Positions 23,601 to 35,700 of a stretch of DNA of 64,000 bases are shown piece by piece. Position 1 is the stretch's first letter, and every line of letters begins with the position of its first letter. The position numbers were made by a program, and so were the translations under genes. The notes under the pieces were generated by a model. It was not told the DNA's origin and searched no databases. It worked only from the letters and a program-made list of their open reading frames with translations. The DNA comes from Oscarella lobularis (lineage: Eukaryota; Porifera; Homoscleromorpha; Homosclerophorida; Oscarellidae), in assembly GCF_947507565.1 (NCBI RefSeq), contig NC_089175.1, positions 4,949,733 to 5,013,732 on the forward strand, written 5' to 3'.

Positions 23601-23750
23601 CCACTGACACAGAGCTACCTGTCAACTGAGATGATGGTACGTGGAGTACATAGGTATATGTATATACTGACCGCAGCGCTCGAGATCGAATTGCGCGCTC
23701 GGGATAAGAAAGTATGCGCCGTAGACGAGTACGAGGAAGAGTCGTTTCAT
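20642..23750 (-). CDS. Receptor 3: Ig x3 - FN3 x2 - TM - IFI44-like GTPase, 927 aa, intact
   Basis: Exons 23750-23672, 23618-23349, 23296-23015, 22960-22646, 22592-21960, 21898-21089 and 21036-20642 join in phase 1 to one frame of 927 codons plus stop. Signal peptide (RLFLVLVYGAYFLIPS), three Ig domains (residues about 27-315), two FN3 domains (about 316-526), membrane helix (about 536-556), basic juxtamembrane stretch, then a GTPase domain. This domain has a textbook P-loop GQHGSGKT at about 595-602 and G3 DSRGL at about 667. The G4 position reads TFSD after strand YVIF, followed by VFFINNYI. This is the only receptor of the three with a complete P-loop, so it is the best candidate for a nucleotide-switched receptor. 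IFI44-like assignment is by motif order and shared intron position with the gene at 18647. Confidence 0.9.
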
Positions 23751-25208
23751 CGATCGAGGACAACGACGAGTCGAGGGGAGTGACCTGCGGTTGTATGAAG
23801 ATTGAGGCTAATTGGATGAACTTTGAACTTCCTCTGGCATTTGAACTCGCTCTGGAATTTGTTTGCATTCCTCCTGTCTGGGTCGTGACGTTGAGGGCGC
23901 GAAGAATCCGGCGGCTTTCCGGAATGTTTCCTGAACTCGTGACTTGGCTTGAAGAAAGGGTTGTAGTTGTACACTACAAGCGTCAGAAAGTATGATATAG
24001 ATCTACTACGGGTCGTCTTACGTCGTATAAGTTGTAGGGTAGAGGCCGGTAAAGGGGGACACCCCCTAATGGGGGACATAGGTTTTTAGCACGTTTCCCA
24101 CGCTGCAAACGCTAAAGAGTTGGGCCAACTGGTTACTTAGTCGAAGCCTCAGCGACCTTGCTTTGGAGTCGTGTCGTCGCTAGTTCGATATCAACCGATT
24201 CGCTGACGTTAAGACCTCGGCGATTTCGAAATTTTGGGGCGTGGCAACTAGTACCACACAGAAAATTTGATCACTTTCGCTGCTCCGGTGATGTGCTCTA
24301 GCTTGGCAGTAATTGGTTGCACAGCATCCAAGACTTTAATTTTCGTGGTCATTTTTAGTACGTTTATGCACGTGGAATTAGAGTAGTGGTGCTGTAACTA
24401 TAACGTTATGTAGCGCTAGTAGTTGGCAAAAACGTATTTGATGCGTTTTGTGCAGAAAATCGGGCAAAAATCGGGCAAAAACGAGAGTGTCCCCCTTTAG
24501 GGCCCGGACAAATATCAACCCCCCAATAGTGACATCACTAATTGGCCGTTTTTGGGCGAACGCGAAGTCGGATCGAACAGCCGATAGTTGCAAATTGAAG
24601 CTGAATAATTTCTGCTTACGACGTGTTTTGTTTCATTTAGATCGAGCACGTAGTTCCGCTGCAGCACGACGTCAAAGTTAGGTGTCCCCCTTATGGGCTC
24701 TCTACCCTATTGTAGCCGATTTGAATCACAGTAGGTGTGAGCGATAGTAGCTCCTTATCGATAAAAAGCGTCGACGAGGCGCAACGGTCTTCCGATCGTC
24801 GCTTCCTCGCGCAAGTATTCTATAGCACATCCGGGAGTTCGTCCAGTATGCTTTCCTTGGTGTGTGTGCTTTAGTGTCAGTAAGGAAACCAATCTTTTTT
24901 TTCTATGGTGTAGTTTAGTACACATTTTTGTAAAATACAATACAAATTCAAGTGTTATAATAGAAAAAGTACAACACATTCAACACCGCTCAGATGACAT
25001 TCAGTCACTAGGCTATAATGCTGTAAGTGCTCGGTGTCATCAAATGATTTGGTTGCTCCTGCCCCGTTGAACTACGAAGATAAGATTTAATGCTTCTCAT
25101 AGTAGAAAAGGATGTACATGTAAATATGTACACTAATCAGCTACACGTGATCTAGCTACGGCCAGACGGTGAAAGAGAACGTCAAAATAATATTGCTTTA
25201 CGAAAATG
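23751..25208. other. Intergenic region with one transposon-like insertion
   Basis: No exon recognised. Positions about 23925-24032 and 24715-24830 match 32250-32500, which lies between two other receptor genes. So this upstream region has been copied, and the 24.0-24.7 kb insertion came after the copy. Confidence 0.6.
24037..24709. mobile_element. About 673-bp non-autonomous DNA element
   Basis: Terminal inverted repeats of about 28 bp start GGGTAGAG and share GGGGGACACC at the inner edge, with a short diverged centre. Flanking sequence is TTGTA on both sides (24032-24036 and 24710-24714); alternatively the target is TA. The empty site appears at 32359-32366 in the duplicated flank. A further inverted block (GTGTCCCCCTTTA) sits near 24487. 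No coding frame of note. Confidence 0.8.
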
Positions 25209-28200
25209 TTAGTCCGGCAGCTGCCGCGCCGGCCCTGCTGAGTAGAAAAGCCAACGAAGTTTGCATTCTTGAAGAACGTCCGAAGAACAATTTCCGCACT
25301 CATTCTCAACCACCATACGAACATCACTCAACGTAATACCTTCAGCGCATGCTGTATACGCCGTATAAGCTTGTCTTAGTTTGGTGTCTTCGTGGTATCC
25401 TTGGTGGGATTTCTTAGTCAAGTCGATAGCCTTCTCCAGTCCCAAACGATGGACAACAGCGGGCCACTTTTTATGAACGGATTCGAAAACCATGACAAGC
25501 TCCCGATCAGTAGGGCGTCTGTCTGCGTATATATAACCTGAAATACGAATTGACCGTATAGTACGAAACGAAAGCATAAGAACTACGCGAATGCATGTAT
25601 TTACCAGCCTTCTTTGCTGCTTTTACAAGCAGTTGTACAGCTTGTGTAGAGCATCCTTCAAAATGACTTTGTAAACAGTAAACTAGCTGCTCCTTTACAG
25701 AAAAATCTCTGATTTCTTCTTCTATTCTCAGTTTTCTAGCAATTTCCTTCAAACTTAGGAGTCGACAGAAAATCTCCAAAAAAATTTCTGTTTCCTTTAT
25801 TGCTTGTGTTGAGTCAAGAAAAGAAAGAAACGTCTCAGTAAGATTGTCATTATTCCACTCGCATTCAAGATTGTCGATAACAGATGTGAGAGCAGACGTT
25901 GCATTCTCAAATTCGGGATTCTTCGTGATTTTCAAAAACGATTGAACGTAATTAAAGAAGGCTGATCTGTTCATTTTAAAATAAATAATTATATTATAGT
26001 AATTAGAACTTACGTTAGATAACTTTTTAAAGACTTTTCAGAATTCTGCATGACAAAGTACGCTTTTGTCAATTCCTTAAACAGCTCTTCAGACGGCTTG
26101 TCCGTTTGTGAGAGGGGTTTTCTAACAATTTTAGAATAAAATTGTAAACAGTAAAAATAAACGTTTTTTGTCACAGTTAGACATACATGAGACCTTTTTT
26201 TAACTGAATTTCTTTTACTTCTTTACTGCTCCTTTTAAAATAAAAATAAACATATTTTTATTTATATCATAGTACTTTAAGCATACCCTTCTTGACGTGT
26301 GATAAAAAGGGACCTGTCATACTTCTTTACTAGCAGCATTTTTTTGCTTGCAAGCTCTAAAACATTATACTTAAAGTTACTATCTTATATAATTTATAGC
26401 CTACGAATAATTTTAAAGATAATTACTCACAAGGTCTATGAGTAATTGTATTAGAAATAGAAAATTACTCACAGGGTCAACGAGTAATTGCATTAGAAAT
26501 AGAAAATTACTCACAGGTTCATGAGTAATTTCACTACTAATAATTTCAAAGACAATTACTCACAAGGCCAACGAGTAATTTCACTAGAAATAGCATAAAC
26601 GCGGTAAAAGACAATCAACCTGAGTAAAGGCTTTTGTCTTCTTGAATTGATGTCTCGCGGCCATGTTTGGGCTGACCAGCTCCAGGCTCACCATCTCCAA
26701 ACCTATCAGATCGGCTAGACCGTTCCTGCTCAGGCAGATCAGGTCCAACGTGATCACTTTCGTTTCCTAAAAAGTTCTGTCAGTAGAATCAAATGCAATC
26801 TCGCTTGGAATCAAAATACTGATCAAATACTATCGACGTTTTAACTTTTAACGAGCAACTGTGACACTTACAACGTTTACCTTCTTGCAGTGCGTGCTCA
26901 ATTTTTTGTTGACCAGTGATACTTATTCTCCCGGATCGCACTTCAAAGTAGAAACCCGTTGATGCTTGTGACGCACAACTCGCCCGAAGTTTGACTATCA
27001 TATTTGTATCTTCCCTTATGCCCTCAAGCAATGCTGTTTTGTTCGGTGAAGTATCATCTGCCTCTGACAATTGAATGTTAACAACATCACTGCCAAGGAA
27101 AAACAGATCTTCGTCAAGCTTCAACTGTTTTGTTGGACATTTGATAGAAATACAACGACGGTGCAATCCCCCATGATTTTCCATAGAAAATCGCCATGGG
27201 TTTATCAGCAGAAAAAATTTTTTCTTTCTTTCTTCGTTTTGTATCTTCTTAACTAAGGCTTTACACTGACAAGTAAGAATAGCCTCTACATACACGCTCA
27301 GGAATTGATTTTGCCTCCCAAACACCATCAGAGTGTTGTTATAGCAGTGCGAAACCTTCACCCGGCAGATGTAACAAAATGATTTCAAATGCATAAGACA
27401 ATGCTGTCTTCTAGCGTCGTCAGGTGCACTTGCCGCTTGACCCATAGCTTGCGTGATACCAATAGTCTTATCGCGGTACCGAACGCTGGAGCGCGAGGAA
27501 TCCACTGTCCCCATAAATTCGTACTTTGGAGAGTCAGTGTCCCCACCCCAATAATAAAATAGAAATCGAGTTCCAATACAACAAGGATTGTCAGTCATCT
27601 CGTGACGACTCAGTTGCTGTCTAAGAATAATTTCCTTGTCAAATTGTGTATGATGAGGCAGAAGTTCGAATAGAGTAATACTAGCGACCGCTTCTTCAAG
27701 TTTCATGGCTGAATCTGTTATGTTAACCGTAGTTTCAGCAACAAGCAAAGAAACGGTTATAAATTCTTTGGAGCCTGGCCTAATTGCCCCAGAAGGCACT
27801 TCTACGCTAATGTTGGCACGTCTAAGCATTAGGAGGTTATCACCTTCGTTAGTAATTGAACAAGAATCCTGATCAATTTGCTTGAGTTCTACCTTCTCCC
27901 CACTTAGACAAAGGCAAGACCGAGACAAGTGCTTAATCACAATGACATCAGGTTCCACATCTAAAAATACGCAGCGTCAGAACGAAAAAAAGAGGAACTT
28001 ATCACATTTGAAATATTACACTGCTTCTTTTTAATATAAAGCGTGCTCTACATTCGGTATTGTCTGGCTAGATATTTTAGAAAAAAGCTGACCTGGAAAG
28101 CATCCTTCATCTGTATTCTCAACTTCTGCTCCTTTTGGAAAAAAATGCACATGACGTAATTAACTGACTAATAAGAAGAAGGATGCAACACTTTCGCCGC

Positions 28201-29418
28201 TACATAGCATTTGGTTTAATTAAAACTAGTAAGCCCCGAGTGCTCTAAATGACATTATAATGCACGACCATCATTCTATAAGTCATTTATTACATGGCCG
28301 TGATTCTCAACCAGTCATCGAGAGGAGAACGCGTTCGAACGGGTCGCACAGTGACACACCCCTGCAATAACTATAGGGCAATAACTATAGGGCAATAACT
28401 ATAGGGCAATAACTATAGGGCAATAACTATAGGGCAATAACTAGCGGAAGTTAGTTATTGCACCGGAACAGTGCAATAAGACGTATAGCGCACTCGAATC
28501 GACTCTCGTGATTGGTCGAGAGTCACGTGCCATGTAATAACTACTAGACAAACACGTCTTGCGCGTTTAGCATTATTCGTCGCCCATAAAACATGCCCAG
28601 CTTGAACTAGCGCTATGCTAATCACAACATTAGCAATTAGCCTCGTCCCCTCCACTGGTCTAACTGGGCGTGTCGGATGAGCCACGCCACCCGCGGTGCA
28701 AGTGAGTGTACGTGACACGAGCGCTCGGAGGAAGCTAATCACTGTAAACCCTTCAAGCATTGATAGACTAAATGACATGCATGCACTTACCTGTACGATC
28801 AGCCTCGTTAAATGGTAGCTAAACCAATTATAAGTGAAGACACGTCTACCGGTACGCATTTGCTATTAGTGGTCTTACTCTATTTGGAATAGAACGTCGA
28901 TGTGCATCAACAGTGCTGCTGTTGGACGGCTGAGACGTTTCACCAACGTTTTCTCTATCGCCTCTATCACCCCCAGCAGCGAGCTAAATATCTTGTTAGA
29001 ATGCCTAACATATATTTAGATAATCTTTACATTGGTCGCAGCATCTTTTTCTAAAGCGCCTAGAAAAAGATGACAGGCGGGCAGATGGTGGTTAAAAGGT
29101 TACACTCTTACTGCAGGAACTGGCAGTAGCAACTTGAAGCACATTGAGAATGGCGTCTCCCCCGTCTATGTCTCGAAGCGTTTGGCAGAAAGTGTCAAAC
29201 GCTGGAGGCGCCTTTTTCTTCAGCAGGCTGATCAAATCTCTTGCTGCGTCAGAGCTGCTTTGTTTTCTCATTGTGCGAACGCTTTCGTAGTCTTCGTCGC
29301 TGAGAAGGTGTTCCGCCAAAAGTGCATCAAGAAGTAAACCGCTAAGGAGTCCGTTGATAAGAGGAACGACTTTGTGCTGAACAGGACGAAGCTTAGCATT
29401 CCACTGAGGATCTGCCAT
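25209..29418 (-). CDS. CARD - ZU5 - UPA - Death protein
   Basis: Resolved exons: CARD 29418-29112 (MADPQW start, then LLDALLAEHLLSDEDYESVR and DLISLLKKKAP..FDTFCQTLRD), a short linker 28135-28093, ZU5-UPA 27960-26881, linker 26767-26628, helical exons about 26120-26018 and 25966-25605, Death 25537-25209. The phases agree where the exons are clear; joins on both sides of the 26.0-26.8 kb linkers and one exon between CARD and 28.1 kb are not settled. ZU5 shows ISVEVPSGAI and FYYWGGD. UPA follows a KSFCYIC motif, where PIDD and FIIND proteins have His-Phe-Ser. The Death domain contains WPAVVHRLGL. No membrane helix or signal peptide, so cytosolic. The layout recalls PIDD or CARD8-type scaffolds. 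Paralogue at 50151-53777. Confidence 0.8.
26418..26578. repeat. Intronic array of hairpin-forming repeats
   Basis: Four units of about 40-60 bp. Each carries AATTACTCA, a short GC-containing centre (CAAGGTCTA, CAGGGTCAACG and similar) and the complement GAGTAATT, so each unit can fold back on itself. It lies in an intron of the CARD-ZU5-Death gene. Confidence 0.75.
28365..28443. repeat. Minisatellite, 14-bp unit, five and a half copies
   Basis: The unit CAATAACTATAGGG repeats five times without error, followed by CAATAACTA. The following 28 bases can form a hairpin around GCAATAACT...AGTTATTGC. It is inside an intron of the CARD gene. Copies are identical, so the array is young. Confidence 0.9.
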
Positions 29419-29639
29419 GGGAAACAACCAAGACGAAGACAAAACGTCGAAACTGAAAGCACATGACATAAATCACGTGGTAACTATATCAAGCATGCGT
29501 GTTGCTCATAGCTTCCATTCGATGGTTGTCGCTTTCGCTCGAAGAAACATTAGATAATTAAATTAATTAAAGAAGCTCCGGTTGAAAAATCAAAACAACA
29601 GCCATCTATGCGTAAGATTGGTATTCCTATATGCTGCTA

Positions 29640-30030
29640 GTACTTCAGGCTGTATACAATACATGTAAAGATCTCTTTGACGCAGACTGTCTAACCACTT
29701 TTCTCAGCGAGGAAGCCTTCGATTGTCTTCATTGTCTGATATACCGATCCTCGACCTCAAGGCGTGTCTGCAACGCTACAGCCTTCTTCATGCTTCAGCT
29801 GACGAATCAGAACGTACATTAGATTGCCTCAGTCCTGTGACTCCGCTGCCAAGTGTGCCTTGATCGGTCCAAACAGGAAAATCGTCTTCCTCAGCGTCTG
29901 CGAATTTGTACATTCGCCGACCGTCGCCTCCTTGCGCCTCCTTGCGCCTCCTTGCGCCTCCTTGCGCCTCCTTGGCTTGTGAGTGGAGAGCGAAAAATTG
30001 TTTTCCCACATCCGGGAATTTGGCTCGCAT
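29640..30030 (-). pseudogene. Relic of a receptor cytoplasmic tail
   Basis: Positions 29680-29790 match the end of the coiled-coil exons at 30321 and 32744, and 29830-29930 match the DAEEEDHFE-like segment of the juxtamembrane exon of the 30.3-kb gene. The exons between are missing. A perfect 10-bp repeat (CGCCTCCTTG, five copies, about 29928-29977) fills the middle and reads as EAQGGARRRK-type repeats. Not a gene. Confidence 0.6.
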
Positions 30031-30320
30031 ACAAATTAAAGTTATTAATCTCTGACTAGGATTCTAATTTTCCAAAGAACTTCCAGAATGTGACCTAATT
30101 CAGTTGATCTATTAACATTTTTTTCAGTGCTGCAAGACAAAAAGAAGCTATAGCCATTTTAATCGACAGAGAATGAGCCAGTACATACTGTAGTATGATT
30201 CTAGTTAGTATAGCTACACTGTACATGGATTAAGCCAAGACTAGAATAGATCTCTCTGCATGGCTTGATGTTGATACCTCACTTCATTTAATGAGTGCTT
30301 GCTTTCGCTTCAAAAAAAAA

Positions 30321-32219
30321 TTACCCGTCATTGTCTGGCACTTGTGATAGCGATTCTCGAGGTGTGCCTGCAACGCTTGCCTTCTCCAGCATCATAGTAG
30401 CAGCGATCTCGACGCACGACCGAATTTCGATCAACTCTCTCAGAATTGACTCTTGATTCTTCTTTGTCCCAGTTTCTGTGTCCATGTTTGCTACCTTCCC
30501 TTCCAGACGACTCATCGCGTTTCGTGCACTATCGAGCTTTCGTTCGAAGTCATTTAGCCTCTTCTGAATATTGCCCACCGAAACTACACTAGCAATGCTT
30601 GACTGGCTACCTCCTCGCTGACTTTCAGATCGGCTTTTTCCTTGATTAGGAGCAGGAAAAGCTTCAAAACTAGGATTCGTAGGCATTACTAAAGGACTGG
30701 TCGGATTCATAGGTCGTTGCTTGGGAGGTGAGTGTGATTTTGCTTTCAGAAGGGGCTTGCTGCTCCTCCGAACGTGGCGATGGTGGTGGTGCACAGGAAA
30801 AAGAGGGAGTCTAGGCTGCAAAATGTCTTGGAGCTGCTTCTGCATATTTTCGATCTTTTTCAGCGATTCCCGAGACTCTTTTGCGTCTTCGTCTTGCTTG
30901 CCTACAAGTTCGTCCACTTGTTTTTGCATCACTTTCACCCTTTCCAGTAAATCATACATTACTGCAGGAAAGACAATGTTTTCCCCTCTTCTGACGAGAC
31001 TCCTTGACTTACTATTATGGTCCTGCGAACCAATGGCGTTGTTCTCGCTTGCAAACGCGTCTTCAGTATTCGTCTCATCTAAGAACGACAGAGCGTTTGC
31101 TTTTCTACATCAATTCAGATGACGTCTGACTAACGTGGATGGTTTGAGTCCTGTGGCGGTGACACGTGGATGTCAATTGAATGTGACCTCAACGACATTT
31201 GCCCTACGAAAACACGTGAATACCCCAAAGGATTGTGTGTCAAGTCAGTGTACCTCGCGGCGAATCGTTCTTCAAAGTCGGTTCACCCGTTCTCGTTGGA
31301 GAAGGCTCAAAATGGTCTTCCTCTTCAGCGTCCGCTAGAGGCGAATTCGTGAGATTCTCTGTTGACGGCGATTTCCCGGAAGCGAGCGACTGTTGTCGAA
31401 TGAAAGAACGTCGTCGAGGTACCCGCTTTATACCGTCATTTTCACTGATGCGCGACGGGGCAGCAGCGGTCTGCTTTTCCAAAAGCGGATGAGCGGACAG
31501 ATCGAGCGGTGCCGGTGGCGTACACTCGCGTTTCGGCGGCGGCGGTGGTGACGGCGACGATCCGATCGGTTATGGCTCGATTTCTACTACTTTACCGTTC
31601 CGATAGGCCTCTTCGTCTCTACCTTCGCTGGGGTGATTAGTAGCGAGCGGAGGCGAGTCTGGTTCTTCGTAAACATGCGGTGACGATTCGTGTGGGATAG
31701 ACGCTGATTGGAACCCGAGGCTCAGGTCCCGGCGTTTCCTTCTCAACCATTTCTTCCAGACAATGACGACAATGACAAAAACGACGACGACAATGATTCC
31801 AATCACCAGAGCAACGACTACACCAGTGCTGAGTCCCTCTTGAAAAAAGCCTCCCATTACTTATTGAATACAAATTTTACGCCGTCTACCTGTCGTTGGT
31901 GCTATGGTGCTTGGTGTAGGACACAGGTTCCTCAATGATATCAGCTTTCCATTGCCAGCGCAGCCGGACTTCTCCTCGTGAGGACAGGACTGAATTAGAG
32001 AACGAAAGGACAAAGACTGGGCGGTGAATGTCAGTTTTGTTTCAAAAGCTGCCGACATGGCACCTCCTTCGCTGCTGTTCTGGGGTAATGTAGCAGTAAG
32101 ATTGCACAGTTTCTCGACTTGATGATGATGAGTCAGATTGTTTGTAACGCACAAAGGTAGACTCTTCCCTTTGTAACGAACTATCACGTGATCTCCATCA
32201 GACCAAATCTGATCGTCCT
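30321..32219 (-). pseudogene. 5'-truncated Ig/FN3 receptor copy: Cys-rich - TM - coiled coil
   Basis: Exons: Cys-rich 32219-31890 (QIWSDGD...VIVRYKGKSL), TM exon from about 31860 (VVVALVIGIIVVVVFVIVVIVW) through a proline-rich juxtamembrane region to about 31255, a short exon near 31030-31085, and the coiled-coil exon to 30321. Signal peptide, two Ig domains and FN3 are missing, because at about 32235 the sequence switches to the upstream flank of another gene. A TAA interrupts the TM/juxtamembrane exon at about 31570, with the homologous frame continuing on both sides. The gene is a close copy of the receptor at 32744-35907. Confidence 0.75.
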
Positions 32220-32743
32220 CTATGAGAGAAAAATATAATTACATACCCGTTTCCTGAACTCGCGACTTAATTTGGCTTGAAGAAAGAGTTGTAATAAATC
32301 GTCTATGCGCTACGAGCGTCAGAAAGTATGACAGCGGGTCGTCTTACGTCGTAGACGTTGTAGGAGTCTCTAGTGTATGCTGTAGATGTGAGCGATATCT
32401 TCCAAAGCTCCTAGGTCCAAGGTCCTTATCGATAAAAAGTGTTGACAACGATGTCGAGGCGCAATCGTCTCCCGATCGTCGCTTACTCGCTTCGGTACAC
32501 GGAAACCATTTTTAGAACATCCGGGATTTCGTCCAATAATCTACGCATACGTAATAAGTCCGCAGCTTATTTTTCAGTCTCGAAATGCAACAAATCTTGA
32601 ATTACATGCGGCGACAAAGAAATCTGATACATCAATCCAGACTAACATCAGTGTTTCTGAACTCCAGGTGAGTACTGTGACAATCCGCCATTGGCTGGCT
32701 AGTTCAGGCTGTTTATCTGCTGCAGACCGTCTAATAACTTTTC
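32220..32743. other. Intergenic flank, copy of 23925-24830
   Basis: No gene. From about 32245 it matches the region upstream of receptor 3, without the 673-bp element, which supplies the empty-site control for that insertion. Confidence 0.65.
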
Positions 32744-35700
32744 TCAGTGAGGAAGCCCTCGTTTGTCTTCACGATCTGGCTCCTCCGATATTGAACTGCC
32801 TGCAATGCTAGCCTTTTCCAGCATCTCAGTAGCAATGTTCTCAACGCACGACCAAATCTCAGTTAATTCTTCCAGTATTGACTCCTGATTGTTCTTTGTC
32901 GCCATCTTTCCTTCCAGACGACTCATCATCTTTAGTGCACTCTCGAGCTTTCGTTCAAGGCCATCTAGCCTTCTTTGAATATCACCAACAGAAAGACTAG
33001 AAATACTTGACTGACTACTTCCTTGCTGACGTTCAGACCGAGTTTTTCCTTGCTTGGGCGCAGTGCCAGCCTCAAAACTAGGCGTCGCCGGCATTACTGA
33101 AGGAATGGGATACATGACCCGTTGCTTAGGAGGTGAAGGAAATTTCGATTTTGACGGCAAAGGAGGCTCGCTGTTCCTTCGAGCATGGCGCTGTACAGGA
33201 AAAAGAGTGATTCGCCGTTGCAAAACTTCCTGAAATTGTCTCTGCATTTCTTCAACGATCTTTTTGAACGATTCCCGAGACTCTCTCGCGTCTTCGTCTT
33301 GTTTGCCTACCAGTTCGTCCACCTGCTGTTGCATCCCTTTTATTCTTCGCAGTACTTCGTACATTGCTGCAGAAAAGGAAAAGCAATATTTTCTCCTTTC
33401 TACTAGTAAGTGGTACACGAGACTTACTGTTATGTTCCTGCAAACTATTGACGCTGTCATTTGCTTTACTCTCCTCGTCAATATTCGTCTCTTCTAAAAC
33501 GGCAAACGTTTGCTTTCACTGAATCAATTGAAATGATGTGTGACTAACGTGGATTGTCCTGTGGCGAAGACACGTGGATGTCAACTGTGTGATCAACTGA
33601 GTGTGACCTGAAGGGCGTTTGGCCTACAGCGACACGCGAATAACAGGAAAAAATCCAGACTTACTCCAGCGAACCTCGTGGCGATTCTTTCTTTTCCTTT
33701 GTACAAGACTTTCGTTCCGGTTCAAAGCAGCCTTCGTCGTCGGAGTCCAGCATAGGTGAATTGAGCTTTTCGGTAGACGGCGATTTTCCGGAAGCGAGTG
33801 ATGTTTGCCGATGAAAGACTCCTCCTCGCAGAGACAGCCGCCGTCTCTGGCCATTGCCACTTACGCGCGGAGGTGCTTGCGACGTAGCGGCAGTCTGCTT
33901 TTCCGAGCCGTCTGGCAAAAGCGGGCGACGACTCGGAGATGGATCGGGTTCTGGCATTCGTTCTGGCGGAGTTCCTAATTCTACTGCCAGTGTGCCGTTT
34001 TGATTTGACTCTTTTTCGTCTTGACCGTCGCTGGGGTGATTTACACTAGCTGTGGAAGAGTCCACATCTTCGTAATCATGCTCTAAAGCTACGTGTCTAG
34101 ATGACAATGTATCTTGCTGAGGCCGTTTCCTCTTCTTGCAGAGAGATGCCAACCGTTTCCTCCAGATTACAACGATGACAATAATGATGATGATGATGAT
34201 GATACCTACAATCGCTCCAGCAACGACTGCACCAACGTTAAATTTTTCTTTATCGGGAGCTACACATAACCGTTATTTATTGAATAACTATTTCACGTGA
34301 CGTTACCTATGGTTGGTCCTTTGGTGCTTGGTGTAGGGCACAGGTCTCTCAATGATATCAGCTTCCCGTTGCCGGTGCAGCCGGACTTCTCCTCGTGAAG
34401 ACAGGACTGAAGTAGAGAGCGAAAAGACGAAGACTCGGTCGTGAATGTCATTTCCGTCTGAAAAGCTGACGTCGCTCCTCCTTTGCCGCTCTTCGAAGGT
34501 AATTTAGCAGCAAGGCTGCATAGTTTCGCCGCTTGATGATGATACGTCAGATTGTTCGTAACGCACAGACGCAGGCTCTTCCCTTCGTAATGAACTATGA
34601 CGCGATCTCCATCTGACCAAATCTGACTGTCCTCTACAAAGGAAAAATCATGATCATTACAATTGCATACCCTTCTATATAACCACCTAACGGCGTCAAT
34701 CCGGTTGTCACTGAAACGACGTCTGACTTGTCACTGACTTGTCCCATTGTTCCCACGGCGATTCCGTAGATCTCATACGTTGTGCACGAACTCAATCCGG
34801 TGAACGTAAGAGAGAAGCTGCGCGGCCCAGCCTCTTTCTCTTGCAAAGGCGAAGAAGAGCCATAGTGAAACGTGAATTTGTCTATGGGTTCTGATCCCAC
34901 TTGATAGAACCACGTCAGTTTGAATGACGAATTGGTGATGTTGTCAGGCGGAAACATCAAATTGCTCGGAGGAGTAACAACAGTCACTGAAAAACAAATA
35001 TCATAAAGATTTAATACTAAAAGGATCCCGATTCGTACACGGCCAAACGGTCAATCTGAATTGCTCCTCTAAAGTTGGGAAGTACGACGCTAAGAGCGCG
35101 AATCGAAACGTCGTATTGTCCAACGAACTCGCATTTTTGACAGTGTACGTCACATTCACAACGCCATGTGACGTCCCATTGACAAACTGACTGTACGACG
35201 GCCCGCCGCCGTCTCGCTGCCACAGCACCAACAGCCGATTTTGCTTTCCGTAGAAATTCTCGATCAGAGCCGAAAACTTCGCGTCCTGACCCACGTGAAC
35301 CGACTCATTCTGCGGTGGCGACGATATGACGGGAACAGCTAAAAAGATCACGTCACGTGACCTATCCCTACTATGACGTCATTTCAAGTGACGTCAAACA
35401 TATGGGGAAATGACGTCGCACATCAACTTACTGTAAACGAAGAGCGTTTTCTCGTCGCTCTCTCCCTCCTGATCCGTCGAGCACGCGTATCGTCCCCCAT
35501 CCGCGATGTCGGGATCGTGAAGAATGCGCTTCGACGGCCCGTCGGCACTTCCCGGGCCGGCGCCGTCGCCCTTGTATTCTATCCCATTGAACTTCCACCG
35601 AATCTTTCCCGTCGCTCCGACGCATTCGAAATCGACGCGAGTGTCCGTCCCTTTGTCGACCCTGTCGGGACGTATAATGATGTCGATTGCGTTTGCGCGC

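Noticed and set aside
28365-28443. Regular short repeats suggestive of a CRISPR array
   Set aside because: The units are contiguous without spacers and the host is an animal; it is a minisatellite.
28455-28859. Open frame of 134 codons on the minus strand
   Set aside because: It lies in an intron of the CARD gene, has no recognisable domain or splice partner, and overlaps hairpin-type repeats.
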